From assembly GCA_037693485.1 (NCBI GenBank), contig CM075346.1, positions 47,352,001 to 47,416,000 of the forward strand: a stretch of DNA of 64,000 nucleotides, given 5' to 3'. Below the pieces are notes generated by a model. It saw only the letters and a list, made by a program, of their open reading frames with translations, searched no databases and was not told where the DNA came from. The translations under genes and the position numbers were made by a program. This document shows, piece by piece, positions 23,901 through 35,390 of the stretch (the stretch's first letter is position 1; each line of letters begins with the position of its first letter). The stretch is from Kitagawia praeruptora. Taxonomy: Eukaryota; Streptophyta; Magnoliopsida; Apiales; Apiaceae.

Positions 23901-24535
23901 GGGTTAGTAACAGTCCAAGAGATCCCTCTGCACTTGTATCTCTTGGTTCTGGTATAACTCAAGAAAATCTAGACAAGTTGGAGTCAGTTCAGGTAGTTCA
24001 TCAAAGGAGCTTAGATATTCACTTTCTACTATACTTTATGGCAGATGGGTCAGTGTATAGAGTGAATGAAGAAGCAATCAAGCTAAAATTATTTGAGGAA
24101 CTTCAGTATGTCTTGCATATCTTCAGAGTTAGAAATCAAAGAACACAGCTTATTGCTAATTCTATAAGGGAGTATATGCTGAAAGCTAAAGTTGCTACAG
24201 GAACAAAGTCTGCTGAAAAGTATGTTCCAAAATACAGAGACTGGAATGGAAATCTGATTGAAATGCAGAAGGGAACTACAAGGCTGAAGACTGATCTTGG
24301 AATTACAGTTCTGGATTTCAATGTAAAGTCTGAAGAATTAAAGTACATCAGATTGGGAAATGAAATGAGAAGAAACAAGATCTATGATCTCAGGGCTGCT
24401 ATTTTTCAAACTGATGAGAATGATCCAGATTTAAGAGAGATCAAGCAAGCTATGGAGATTGAACTTGAAAATGCTGAGAGGAGATTGTTGATTGATTATC
24501 TCAGAACAACTCCAGATCTTGAGGAGGTTAGGTAG
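20915..24535 (+). CDS. B1 ORF3: extra protein downstream of pol, function unknown
   Basis: 1206 codons from the ATG at 20915 (GC-A after ATG; an in-frame extension to 20834 lacks ATG). The N-terminal about 250 residues form a compact domain (LRKEWNFFFD, SLLYGS, RYVLMNLGDKLS) that is also found in ORF3 of B2. Then come a Pro/Gln/Thr-rich stretch (about 260-370), a basic patch (PKPKRKKH), a Ser/Glu tract (SSSESSSEDAG), an acidic middle, and a coiled-coil-like region (about 675-770) ending in DDVKKGE, a motif shared with B2. The rest is charged and helical. Sirevirus frames at this position are often called env-like, but I see no signal peptide or membrane segment, so an envelope role is not supported here. 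Function unknown. Confidence 0.85.
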   Translation: MATKPFTVFGLRFVPNNYAALLENDRAPEAFHIMQNFLRDSEIGQALVAPATLSASQVVNFWQNSRYIEGGENGTSSIIFSHEEQEFVITPQTVRDVMDFDTHTSYAVVSEQNLREMLTEIGYMESLAKLGSVRRPNLRKEWNFFFDCITRTFQKKVTNWDAIPMDSLQIGYSLLYGSNFDFGRYVLMNLGDKLSESTTVYFARFCQLLFNACVSGLTVDEGDEIQPFRVTKRIFSDMTNKDVGKDIPPLVLPLALQNFVNQPQNSPSPNHEPHETHQSEPQPMPEPLATDRTENIPSQPTKTPEPTPTTTEQPISPQTQTEPQTQPDQMNTEPTNPVTITHPQPQPKPKRKKHTAINTERSKAKQTTLKAVYSRRFIQRANRPSPPSVADSSSESSSEDAGQVAVPQAKRRRLILTDSDDEHVEKAQENISIDIPTDEPEVIIEPIIPESEVMFSEPEVAKIQENEAVRDVLSPMEEFAETPMSFNHEASTPPLMEVTLSIDTGVADGPTVVLEDTVVASHTELNSDANHVSAHGEEVDKPEKVLSSEQTPVDKGKQVAQEPIAAQEPSPSVASTSESMSDSVEANSTGVDQPQNQPDGQKTGAKPDFAGPSVNEIDDGYLAKQTAEWYKSECIFPPGRAAMFLEVNSKKIKNPEIFTCLQGTVIQIKTLNNRFDDTQKSIVDLRTEVATHEEKAQLANAKLFQQFAKAQSNLNDRLSTVEKNQNLLAEKVDSIANSLELITSILIQDGDDVKKGERISKTKCRKDQTLSKKDHFDDEGTNADKGLRNENLRQGHGRSSRSKPNLVLDSNTQSTSGSRPRDLSFSDNPQTDEELAAKLFREENAEATIEDIQAEEKLLQKEHLKAVKSKKVKKVVKASKSARPVMKGIVIKEKLSGIQEEEEENTGKLVRKSSLDAKLKLKGKVDEESKDKMIVTTSVATQVVQTQSKLLPGFSRPKIPVQEEAGVTGGYQHNVACSGKPPGRNTSGLGSRRDLRVSNSPRDPSALVSLGSGITQENLDKLESVQVVHQRSLDIHFLLYFMADGSVYRVNEEAIKLKLFEELQYVLHIFRVRNQRTQLIANSIREYMLKAKVATGTKSAEKYVPKYRDWNGNLIEMQKGTTRLKTDLGITVLDFNVKSEELKYIRLGNEMRRNKIYDLRAAIFQTDENDPDLREIKQAMEIELENAERRLLIDYLRTTPDLEEVR

Positions 24536-24678
24536 ACAGAATTTGTAAGTAATTCGTATTTTCTGTACATTTTGCTAAGTCAAGTTTAAACTCTGATTAT
24601 ATGTTACACACTGTGTTTTTATTTGTTAGTTTTGACATCATCAATTATTGTGAACTTGTACATTTTTCTAATGAACAA
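24536..24678 (+). other. B1 region between ORF3 and polypurine tract
   Basis: Short AT-rich non-coding stretch with another AAACTCTG word near 24587. Confidence 0.7.
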
Positions 24679-24690
24679 GTTGGGGGAGAT
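24679..24690 (+). other. B1 polypurine tract
   Basis: GTTGGGGGAGAT ends directly at the 3' LTR. Confidence 0.9.
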
Positions 24691-25298
24691 TGTTAGATAT
24701 AATTGATGTGATTTAATGTCAGTGTTTAAGTGTTACAGGTAAAGAGAGTTTAACTTGTTATTGAAAGCAGTTGTGTACAGAGTTTGAGTATACGCTGATT
24801 GCTGGAAGCGCAAACGCTGACAGAGGAAAGCGTAAACACTGATAGCTGAATAAATGGAAGCGCAAACACTGTTAGCGTGGAGAGAACAGAGTTTGCTAAA
24901 GTCTGTCTACTGGGAGCGTCTACAAGTCAACAGAGTTTGAAGATTAATTTAATATTAATATGGAAGCGATATCTTTGAAGATTGGATAGCTGTCAAAGAG
25001 ATTGAGTTGACTTAGAAGACGTGTAGCAATCGTAATTGATATCAATTGTATAGCTTAATTTTAGGAGAATCAATTTACGATTGTACGTAGCTGTATATCT
25101 TATAAATACAGTTAGGTTAACCCTAGAAGGGTATCTATCGTGAACGAACATCATTCTTGTAACCTAAGCAGCTCTCTGTGATATTTTACATCACCGAGAG
25201 AGGAATTATTAATTCCAAACAGTTTTAAGAGTTAAAACGTGTGTTCTTGTTACTTATTCATACAGTAATTGATTATATATTGTGTATTCGACCTAACA
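24691..25298 (+). repeat. B1 3' LTR
   Basis: 608 bp, identical to the 5' LTR except at two positions (A/G near 24819 and T/C near 24990). Confidence 0.97.
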
Positions 25299-25303
25299 CT
25301 TTA

Positions 25304-27709
25304 CATCCGTCTCCACTTCTTTATACATTGGCCTCTACTCGATCACACATCCGTCTCTACTTGACCTTTCTTCGATCACGCATCCATTTTCCCTTTATCA
25401 CTTGTCAATCCCGATAATTCATTCCTTCCTCTACATTCCATTTCCACATGCTCTGGCTCTTAGCTGGCCTCCTATGCGTACCTTTATACAGGTAAAGTAC
25501 TACTTCAGTACACGTATAACCTTAACTGTCTAATTCTATTCTACCCAGTCGTGTCATATTTCACTTTACAAATATAACACATATATCACATAAAGTTATA
25601 TTTATAAAATATTATAGCATACTCGTATAAGTCAAGTAAACACATATCACACATTAGCACATCGATTCACAAATAACTTTTTATCAATTTACCATAAGAT
25701 TTAGAATATAATTCTGACGAAAATCGGACAACACCTCCTTTATAAAAGGGCCTGGTCTGTCGGAATACAACCGTCCCAATTCATCAATCAAACAATCTTA
25801 TAATCAATTACTAACTTCATCTTATACTTAGAACTCACAATTCACTATACTATACACTATCAATTCAATTGCATCACTGGTTATCAACAAAGCTCATATT
25901 TAATTTCTAACACATGACCTTTATACCACTAACACAAACAATAGCTCAATTTCTACAAGCAACCAATCCTAAGTCATAATAAATGAACTCGAACTTCATA
26001 CTAATTCACGAGCTACAATTCCTTTTTCGTTAAGATGCTTAATTATTCAGTTTATGTTGCCAATAGAATCCAATCACATGGAAACTGACTCATGTCAACT
26101 TCCAGCATTCGACCAACCATGTACACGTACTAGAATACTTAAACAACTAGCTCATTATCCTTACATGGAAAATTTACATCTCACTTGGGTTATCAAACAA
26201 TTTGCCCGAGCCACCGCTAGCCACTAACATAAGTATTTAGCCTTATACACATCTACACAAATGACTCCAGCTAATTACTACAAACCTGGCATGTCAAGAA
26301 ATCGACCAGGACTTCTCACGCAAGCACTAAACTCAAAAAAATAATTACATATAACTACTGAATCATATATTCAATTCCAAAAATCCAAATCCACTTCTTA
26401 GAAGAACCATTCGCACCAAATAATACAAAGAAAATCGAAATAATCATATACACTTAACTTCTCTAGCATTATACAACTATAACCAGTGTTAATCATCACA
26501 AATTTCAGAAACCCAGCACCATCATTGAAGCATCAGCACAAGAACCATGGCACAAGGTCAGCCGAACAAGAACACACATAAATAGCGGGACACACACACC
26601 ACACAGTTACAACACACACACGCACACGAACACGAACACGAGTACAATACACACACACACACAGCTCCCAGCATCAACCAACTAAACCAACACCTGGAAA
26701 ACCCCCAATTTGACCAACAATCTCGAATATATATAAGCACACAGCGACATACACACGTAGCACATACCCACTCAGACAACACCATCGCAGACACACAGAG
26801 CTTGGAATCGAACTCACACAAGGACAAAAGGAATGATTTGCAAGGGTGCTTCAACGGAATTACAACAATCCACACACACAACCTCGGCAGCGCCCGTACA
26901 CACAATACACACGGGGTTTTACACATACACACACGTAGTTTTTAGTGGGGAAGAAAGGAGGAGGGAGAGATTAAGAGTGTGAGATTGAAGGGAGAGAGAT
27001 TTAAAGTGAAAGAGGGAGAGATTAGAGAAAGGCGTGAGAGAGATATGGAGAGTTCGAGAGAACTCGAGAAGAAAGAAAAGAAACAGAGCCCATTCAAATG
27101 ATTTGGGAAAGCTGGGTTTGAAGTTAAAAACATCAGAGTAATAATCACAATTTGCTGAAATGCAAAAAACTATGTTCTTGAAAATAATAACAATCTTTAA
27201 TAATTGGAAATTAAATAGAAATATAAAAAGAAATTAAACTCTATATTTTCCAAATTAAGAATATGAATTCCCAAACACACGCATATTTTTAAAATATTTT
27301 TAGGATAAAAAATGAATTAAATATGAATTTTACAAGTTTTAATCCTTTAAATGCAATCAAACTCTTAAAATCATTTTAAAATACTTAAACACCCAAAATA
27401 TTTCTCCCGATAAAATTAAAAACTAAATAATATCATAAAGGAAATAACACAAAAGATTTCATGATTTTTCTCAACTCCTATGATTTTATAAAAATCTCAG
27501 AAGGTCAATAATGCATAAATTAAATAGATTTTTAACCATAAAAATTCAAATAAAAAATACACCGACTCACATTTCAAATATACATCATCATATTAGCATG
27601 TAAACATGACATATATTTTTAACTTAACTTAAAAAAATTCCACACCATATAATCCACATTTAATATTAAATAATAATATCTATAATTACGAAATTTCTAA
27701 GGCGTTATA
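25304..27709 (-). repeat. LARD 3' LTR, inner part
   Basis: Continues the LTR after B1 and ends GGCGTTATA at 27709. It matches 32162-33438 plus 36179-37308. It includes a CA-rich stretch (about 26575-26660) whose open frames are low-complexity artefacts. Confidence 0.92.
26575..26660. repeat. CA-rich low-complexity stretch in LARD LTR
   Basis: Many ACAC runs; the sister copy lies at about 36175-36260. Confidence 0.85.
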
Positions 27710-27722
27710 TCCTTCCCCCTTA
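27710..27722 (-). other. LARD polypurine tract
   Basis: The minus strand reads TAAGGGGGAAGGA directly before the LTR. Upstream sense sequence contains GAGGACAGAATCC, typical of the 3' end of chromovirus pol. Confidence 0.85.
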
Positions 27723-30116
27723 ATAGGATTCTGTCCTCAGAATCTCCGTAAGAAAACATATGACGGTATTCTCAAACATTTCTCTTTCAATTTCCAAGTC
27801 ATTTCTTTCATTCTAGAATTCCTTTATATCAATTCATATCTCGCTAGGCTCGTCCTGTAAGCCCGTAATTTCCAACATATACTTAAACCTTTGGTTTACA
27901 TGTCTCGTTAATTCTAGATACTTATCACTCGTACGTTACGATCCTTTTCTTCCGAAAATCGGACATGACCTATTCGTATAATGGATTATGCCCTGTACAC
28001 AACACCTCAATTACTGACCCAATCATCCATAATAATTCATTCATATACAATACTTCAACAAAACCTGCCTTGACTCGCACTAACCACATAAGCGAAGAAA
28101 TCTGTCTTGGCTTGAAGTAAACATGTAAATAATTAAATCTTTAAAACAACATCTACACGATTAGGACAATTGATACCACTTCCACGCTGCTACTCATAAT
28201 TCAGATTGCCCCAGATAAAACTTTGATAAAAAGAATATCAAGAAATCTCCTAATCATTCTTACTCCCCTTTCAACGTACAATGTTACTCGAGGAGGGAAT
28301 AATTAGGAAACTTTTATCTATCCTTAATCCCATTCTTTTACTGAGGCACCATTTACTTTAAAGCATATACTCCCTTGTTTACCCTTGGTCTTGAAACACA
28401 ACTTCTACATTCCTTGGGAATCATAACTTCACTTTCTTGTCCTTATACCTTGCTTGCACATCGTAATCGGTCAATCAATTCGATCCTAGAATATACCTTA
28501 TTTTCCTAACTGTAATCATATCCACACTTAATAACGTCATTCGAAGCCTTCTCGATTCCTCTAGCTCTTGAGCAATTAATAGGAGAGGGTCTTATGGCTC
28601 TCATCGTAGTATTCGTTGGGACTGACATGATGCAATCCTCGACAAAACGTCTTATCTTCTCGCTCTTATGGCGTACCACTTCTGGCCTCTAACTCTATCG
28701 TTCACTACCACACCATTCATTCCGCTTACTCTCCTAGCTTTCCATATTTAGCGTAGTACAACTCCAGTATCCTTCCTCTTGAATTACTTCCTTCTGATAA
28801 TGGAGGTCTTATCGTCGCTGCTAATTCATATTCTTTTGGTGACTATCTTATCCCGCGTTCCTGGTTATCAGCTCCTTATTCATATTCAGCTCTCTGTAAT
28901 ATCGAATCTTTTACGCGTGTTGTCAACCCAAGGAGAAATCTAACTTGATATTAAATCCTTCTTTTATCATAAATTCTCAAACCTAACAAACCAATTCTTC
29001 ATCAACGTATTTATAACTCGGACCACTTAGAATGTTATCGTTTCCATCTTTACTGTTTTCCGTCACTGGTAACTTAGAATTCATAAGGGTTCATAGCAAA
29101 AGGAATCAATAGAATAGACAGGTATTAACATGTATGAGTACAAGATGAGTTCTGTTGAAAAATGATTTAACCGAGAGATCAATATGATCATTGAACTAAT
29201 TTCAGGTTGCATTTGTCACTTAGGTCAACCGCCATAGCACAAAAAGGGGGTCAGCCTTCTGTACTTTCATGACAAACACAATCAGTGGCGTCCCACCAGA
29301 CTTCTATCACATAGATAGCATGTCCCTGAATCCCCTACATATATAGGGTTGTTCATCCCAGTTTGAATAAAGAAGGTTTAATATCCAAAGAGAAACAAAA
29401 AAAAATAAAAAAAAATAAAAAATATTCCAGAGTTCCAAAAAGTTTATGGATATACAATGTTGAATAAGAAATAGCAATTATTCGGGGAAATTAGAAAGAA
29501 TTCAAGGGTCTCAATAATTTATATGCATTATGTTGAATCAAGTGATCCCCTAAAAAATAGAGGTATCTTTAAAAAATAGAAATGTGTTTGAATGAATTTG
29601 AAAAATTCGTCATCAATTGAAATATAGTTGAAAATCAAAGGTGATGGGGTATTATCAAGATAAAAAGAAACAGAAAGAAAGGTTAAATCTCTTTAATCAA
29701 TAAATTAAATGAAATCAACGGCTAGTAATGAATAACCATGTCTTTACTCCATCACATGCCAGAAATCACATTTCGCATCTTGTTTACCGTCCTTCCGCAC
29801 TTTATATATCGTTCACGGGGTAACTAAAGTCGCAAAAGAAATTCTAGAACATACACGAAGGTCTACACGAAGCATCCTCAAAGATGGTAACTTCGATCGT
29901 CTATTTAACGTAGGCGGCACCGAATCAACTGCCTCGTCCCAAGTCATCCATCGAATGAATCGAATTCTGGCTTGCGCGATATGTCGAAATACTAACTAAC
30001 GTCGCAACCGTTGTCCTAATAACCTAAGGCGAATCTTATCCTAAATCGTTATCTAACGTCCCACTTAAATACATATACCTAATCATCCTAACTTGTTTCA
30101 GTGACCATAACCTGTC

Positions 30117-30128
30117 GCTCTGATACCA
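30117..30128 (-). other. LARD primer binding site (tRNA-iMet)
   Basis: The minus strand reads TGGTATCAGAGC, 3 nt from the LTR that begins at 30132. Confidence 0.93.
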
Positions 30129-30131
30129 ACC

Positions 30132-33100
30132 TGAAACACCCCGACTTCCAATATTGAAAATATATTTTTTTATAATAAAATAGACTTTGATACAGGGGAA
30201 TTTTAGAAAATTCCGGCATGAAGTATTCGTAATTCGGACTATCCACCTGTAATTCATCCCAACCAAATTCCAATTTAACAAATACAATTAAAACTTTATA
30301 CACCAACGATTCCTCACCGAGGATCGATTCCAGGTTATGGTATGAAACAAGAATCTAAACTATACAATTTATTACAATTTCTATTTCTACTCTGAATACA
30401 AAATTACTATACCATCTAATTCGTAGTGCAATCCCAATCTGTACTTACCCGCTCTTGCTCCGAAATCTATCCTGTATAGAATGCCTCAACGCTCTCCTTC
30501 GCAAGGATAAATGTAGTAGATCATCTTTAATCCTAACTGCAAAGGGTTAGGTAAAACAAAACAAGAGTGAGCCAAAGAACGCTCAGCAAGTTAATAATAT
30601 AGTGACACAACGATATTACGATAATTCATTGATGAACAATATCAATGAATACTTTATCTCAAAAGATCAATCAATTTCCATCATTGGATAAACATTCCGA
30701 ATTCATGAATCAATAATTTCATGAAAACATTCCTTTTCTTAAAACCATTCCATTATTAAAACATACTTTCAATAATTTTTTTTTTTTTAAAATCATTTCC
30801 GTTGATTGGAGTTTTTTCACGACTACGGACAATACGGGTGATCAGCCACGTAAAGTCCCCAGCCCGGACACTCGGTCCGTCTGGACATACATTGGGTTCC
30901 CAATTAGGCAACACATTGGCCTTTAAAAGGTGCTGGACTGGTCCCACCAGAACTACAGCACAAAAATAAAACATGCTGGACCGGCGTCACCCGGCCTCTT
31001 ACGCCTCCAATCTGAAGGAATCCGTAGAAAACATTTTTGACGGAATCCCCCACGATAAAACCTTTTCTTTCTTTTAAAACATTTCACTTTCAAGTCCTTT
31101 ATACTCACTAATAACAGATCAGCCCAGTATAAGGAATTTTAAAAACATCTTTAATTAATTAATCCATTTTCATTTTCAATTATAAAAGACTGAGGTTTAG
31201 GGAAACAATTGAGATGCAGAATTATGAACAACAACAATAAGGTCAAGTTTCAAGGGAAGCATGTAATATAAGAATTCGTAAACGACAAAGCAATAAAATT
31301 AAATCAAGCATGTTATAATACGACAAAGCAGAATCATATATCAACAAGGAAATATAAATCTAGTAAGGAACACATCAATTATTCAGGATCTAGAATTGAA
31401 CAACAGTTTATAAGGAAAATCATGAAATAAAGGAATCTGAAGTTCAACCGTAAATTAGAGTAACTGCACAAGGTATGACCACTTATTTCAAGGATTATCA
31501 ATTTATGAAATTACGCTGCAAAGTTTGAATAACCAGAATACATTTGAATAGATTAAAATGAAGATTTAAGAAATTCTAAATTACCCAAGGTCTCACTCCT
31601 GTCGGCTAAGCACTCATAGGCTTTAGCTGCCAGAACCGGCATGACAATAATGAGTTTGAATAATTAGGAAGATCTCAATTCATTCTCGGTTTTAACCGTC
31701 ACTGAGCAACACATGCCTCAACAACAGTATAAACCTCGAATTAGTTTACAATAATTTGAAGAAAAATGCTCTTTGAAAATATTAGTAAAGACGAGGAATA
31801 TTGAAATAAATTAATTTTTAAAGAAATTCAACACCTGAACAATAGGTGGGTAAAATAAACAATGACAGAGTAATTTGAGAATAAATGTTTGTAAATTAAT
31901 AGAAGAATAATGTTACTAGAATAAAAATGAAAGGTATATATACTAGCAAAATGATTTGAAAGAAACATCGTATAATTAATAGCACAGGTTTACATTATTC
32001 AGAATAAATATGAAGAGTATAATGGCTAACAAGAAAGGATATCGAAAGAACCAATAAATAACACAGAAGATTTCACATCACTTGAACAATAAGTGAGGGA
32101 TAGTAAACTTGCCTCAATACATCGAGTTTCCATTTCCACTACATTAACTCCTTATCACTTTACATCCGTCTCCACTTCTTTATACATTGGCCTCTACTCG
32201 ATCACACATCCGTCTCTACTTGACCTTTCTTCGATCACGCATCCATTTTCCCTTTATCACTTGTCAATCCCGATAATTCTTTCCTTCCTCTACATTCCAT
32301 TTCCACATGCTCTGGCTCTTAGCTGGCCTCCTATGCGTACCTTTATACAGGTAAAGTACTACTTCAGTACACGTATAACCTTAACTGTCTAATTCTATTC
32401 TACCCAGTCGTGTCCTATTTCACTTTACAAATATAACACATATATCACATAAAGTTATATTTATAAAATATTATAGCATACTCGTATAAGTCAAGTAAAC
32501 ACATATCACACATTAGCACATCGATTCACAAATAACTTTTTATCAATTTACCATAAGATTTAGAATATAATTCTGACGAAAATCGGACAACACCTCCTTT
32601 ATAAAAGGGACTGATCAGTCGGAATACAACCGTCCCAATTCATCAATCAAACAATCTTATAATCAATTACTAACTTCATCTTATACTTAGAACTCACAAT
32701 TCACTATACTATACACTATCAATTCAATTGCATCACTGGTTATCAACAAAGCTCATATTTAATTTCTAACACATGACCTTTATACCACTAACACAAACAA
32801 TAGCTCAATTTCTACAAGCAACCAATCCTAAGTCATAATAAATGAACTCGAACTTCATACTAATTCACGAGCTATAATTCCTTTTTCGTTAAGATGCTTA
32901 ATTATTCAGTTTATGTTGCCAATAGAATCCAATCACATGGAAACTGACTCATGTCAACTTCCAGCATTCGACCAACCATGTACACGTACCAGAATACTTA
33001 AACAACTAGCTCATTATCCTTACATGGAAAATTTACATCTCACTTGGGTTATCAAACAATTTGCCCGAGCCACCGCTAGCCACTAACATAAGTATTTAGC

Positions 33101-33438
33101 CTTATACACATCTACACAAATGACTCCAGCTAATTACTACAAACCTGGCATGTCAAGAAATCGACCAGGACTTCTCACGCAAGCACTAAACTCAAAAAAA
33201 TAATCACATATAACTACTGAATCATATATTCAATTCCAAAAATCCAAATCCACTTCTTAGAAGAACCATTCGCACCAAATAATACAAAGAAAATCGAAAT
33301 AATCATATACACTTAACTTCTCTAGCATTATACAACTATAACCAGTGTTAATCATCACAAATTTCAGAAACCCAGCACCATCATTGAAGCATCAGCACAA
33401 GAACCATGGCACAAGGTCAGCCGAACAAGAACACACAT
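30132..33438 (-). repeat. LARD 5' LTR, inner part
   Basis: Starts TGAAACACCCCGAC (TGTAAC in the other LTR). It is interrupted after 33438 by the gag-only element. It retains the uninterrupted CACTTTACATCC site where B1 entered the other LTR. Confidence 0.93.
33434..33438. repeat. TR-GAG left target-site duplication (CACAT)
   Basis: Repeated at 36174-36178. The sister LTR has one copy at this place (near 26576). Confidence 0.93.
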
Positions 33439-33654
33439 TGTTAAAGTCAAATGTCAAACTTAGTTGTTACAACAACCAAGTTAGGTGCTGGTTGTTGCAA
33501 CAACCATGTACGCGGTTTGTAGTACTAAGTTTTACTATATATATTTTCATGTAGTATGTAATATAAACCAAGTTGAATACACAACAATACAAGAGTTGCA
33601 ATTTTCCTCTTACATTGTTTTTCTTCTTCACCACATACTCACATAATTTCTACA
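33439..33654 (+). repeat. TR-GAG 5' LTR
   Basis: TGTTAAAGTC to TTTCTACA, 216 bp. It contains two close palindromes, GTTGTTACAACAAC and TGGTTGTTGCAACAACCA, and a TATATATA run near 33535. Confidence 0.95.
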
Positions 33655-33666
33655 TGGTATCAGAGC
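33655..33666 (+). other. TR-GAG primer binding site (tRNA-iMet)
   Basis: TGGTATCAGAGC abuts the LTR. Confidence 0.95.
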
Positions 33667-34365
33667 TTTAAGTTCGTACCTCCATTTTTCACAACCACGG
33701 TCATCGTCTCCGGTGACAACTTCTTTTAGTCATTGAATCAAACAGTTGGCACAGCCCACCTATTGACGATTCAACACAGCTAGTTACTCAACTCGACAAA
33801 GCATTAAATATCTCTGCCCTTTCTTATGAGTTCCAGCAGTCACACACAACTTTCAAACTACCATTGATTCCGGCAAACCCAGTCTCACTCCACCTGATTC
33901 CGGCAACCGAAGCTCTCATCTGCTCTTTATATATCAGCAGTCTATAACTCACTGGGTAACCTTAAATATCACCTATCTTTTTAAGTTATTCCATATAACT
34001 GCATCAATTATACGTGCATATATATTACTGGGTTGTATAGATGTTTTGTATTTTTCATCTGCTGTGTTTCTGCAAACTAGTTACAAGACATGGGCTAAAC
34101 AATTGAAAAGGATCAAATAGCCCACTTTCTTCTTTTTGGGCCAAATATTTTGTATTTGGGCTCAATATTATAAAAGTTGTAGTCCTTATCAAAATCATAC
34201 ACACGAACCTTTTGGTTATATCTCATTTTAGTACCCAATCTTCTGCTTATCCTTTAAACAGGATCTTGACCTTTTAAATATACACATTCTAGTCCCTCAA
34301 GTTTCATATTCTTACAATCTGAACCCAGAATTTATATATTTTATTCTTTGAACCCAATACATATC
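33667..34365 (+). other. TR-GAG leader
   Basis: 700 bp between primer site and gag with no coding frame of note. Confidence 0.7.
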
Positions 34366-35373
34366 ATGGAAAAAGAAAGTAATTCGCCAATTCAAACAAT
34401 TTTTAATGGCTCCAACTACTTGGCTTGGTCTCAAGCTATGCGTAGTTTTCTTAAGGGTAAAAGAATCTGGCGATATGTAAGTGGTGATATTACAATTCCA
34501 ACAAAAGATGAGAATGAAGCCGAGTCAAAGTTTCAAGATCGCATTGAAGAGTGGGATGTCAAAAATCATCATGCTATCACATTTTTTAGAAACTCTTCAG
34601 TTTCTAAAATTAATTTACAGTTTGGAAATTTTGAGACTGCAAAAGAGATTTGGGATTTATTGGCATCCCGCTACACTACATCTGATCTTGCTCACCAGTA
34701 TCAAATCATGAGTTCACTAAGCAAACAGAAGCAAGAGTCTGGTCAATCGGTAGCAGATTTCCTCTCACAGATACAATCACTTTGGGATCAGTTGACGCCA
34801 TCTGAACCAAAGTGGTCACACACAGAGGATGCAACACTCTATCAGGCATATCGTGACCAACAACGACTCATCCAATTTTTGATGGCACTTACTCAAGATT
34901 TTGAACCAGTTAGAGCAGCTCTTCTTCATCGTGTTCCGTTGCCTTCTTTGGAGAATGCTGTAACTGAACTTATTTCAGAAGAAACTCGACTCGACATTGG
35001 CAAAGGCAAATTTGTGGAAGATATGGTCCTAGCAATACCTTCATCACTAGCCATTGATAAACCATTTTGCAGGTTCTGTCGACAAAATGGACATCTGGTC
35101 GAGGACTGCTCAACACTTCGCAATCATACATGCAAACACTGCCATCAAAAGGGTCATTATTCTACATATTTCTGCAAGAAAAAGCCATCATTTCCTTCAC
35201 AAAAGTTCTCTCATCCTTCCACTGGTGCAACCTCAGATTCTACACCAGAAATTGCATCAAATAGTGAGATTGAATCACTTCTCAGACAGATTTTGTCAAA
35301 AACTAGTGCTTCTTCCACCGCATTAACTGTCACCTCGGGGTCTACCATGACAGACTCTTGGGATCAGCCATAG
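34366..35373 (+). CDS. gag: TR-GAG gag protein
   Basis: 335 codons from the ATG at 34366 (an upstream TTG in frame is not a likely start). The N-terminus has the copia-like gag signature GSNYLAWSQAMRSFLKGK, followed by AKEIWDLLASRY and a helical domain to about residue 220. There are two zinc knuckles: CRFCRQNGHLVEDC (about 235-248) and an unusual one with an extra residue before the last Cys, CKHCHQKGHYSTYFC (about 256-270). It ends in a Ser/Thr-rich tail. The frame is intact although pol is absent, which suggests selection or very recent origin. Expected role: particle protein and RNA binding. Confidence 0.92.
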   Translation: MEKESNSPIQTIFNGSNYLAWSQAMRSFLKGKRIWRYVSGDITIPTKDENEAESKFQDRIEEWDVKNHHAITFFRNSSVSKINLQFGNFETAKEIWDLLASRYTTSDLAHQYQIMSSLSKQKQESGQSVADFLSQIQSLWDQLTPSEPKWSHTEDATLYQAYRDQQRLIQFLMALTQDFEPVRAALLHRVPLPSLENAVTELISEETRLDIGKGKFVEDMVLAIPSSLAIDKPFCRFCRQNGHLVEDCSTLRNHTCKHCHQKGHYSTYFCKKKPSFPSQKFSHPSTGATSDSTPEIASNSEIESLLRQILSKTSASSTALTVTSGSTMTDSWDQP

Positions 35374-35390
35374 ACGTGACAGTGCTACTC

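Larger units (their letters stand above)
12671..25298 (+). mobile_element. Element B1: intact Sirevirus-like Ty1/copia retrotransposon
   Basis: 12,628 bp with 608-bp LTRs differing at only two sites (an A/G and a T/C), a perfect primer site, open gag and pol frames, an additional 1206-residue frame after pol, and a G-rich tract at 24679-24690. The gag with three CCHC-type knuckles, pol order PR-IN-RT-RH and a long third frame fit the Sirevirus (Maximus/SIRE) lineage. With a commonly used rate of 1.3e-8 per site per year, two differences would mean an insertion on the order of 0.1 million years ago (rough inference). It is probably autonomous and lies in the opposite orientation to its host LARD. 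Confidence 0.95.
27710..30131 (-). other. LARD internal domain, non-coding
   Basis: 2.4 kb with no gag, protease, RT, RNase H or integrase remnant on either strand. A-rich simple sequence lies near 29395-29425. It holds the polypurine tract at one end and the primer site at the other. Confidence 0.85.

Noticed and set aside
23000..24535. Envelope glycoprotein reading of ORF3
   Set aside because: No membrane-spanning segment, Cys pattern or signal peptide is visible; only coiled-coil-like and charged regions.
26558..26932. Cys-rich open frames on the minus strand (also 36169-36531)
   Set aside because: They are translations of the CA-rich low-complexity stretch present in both LARD LTRs; no protein-like composition.
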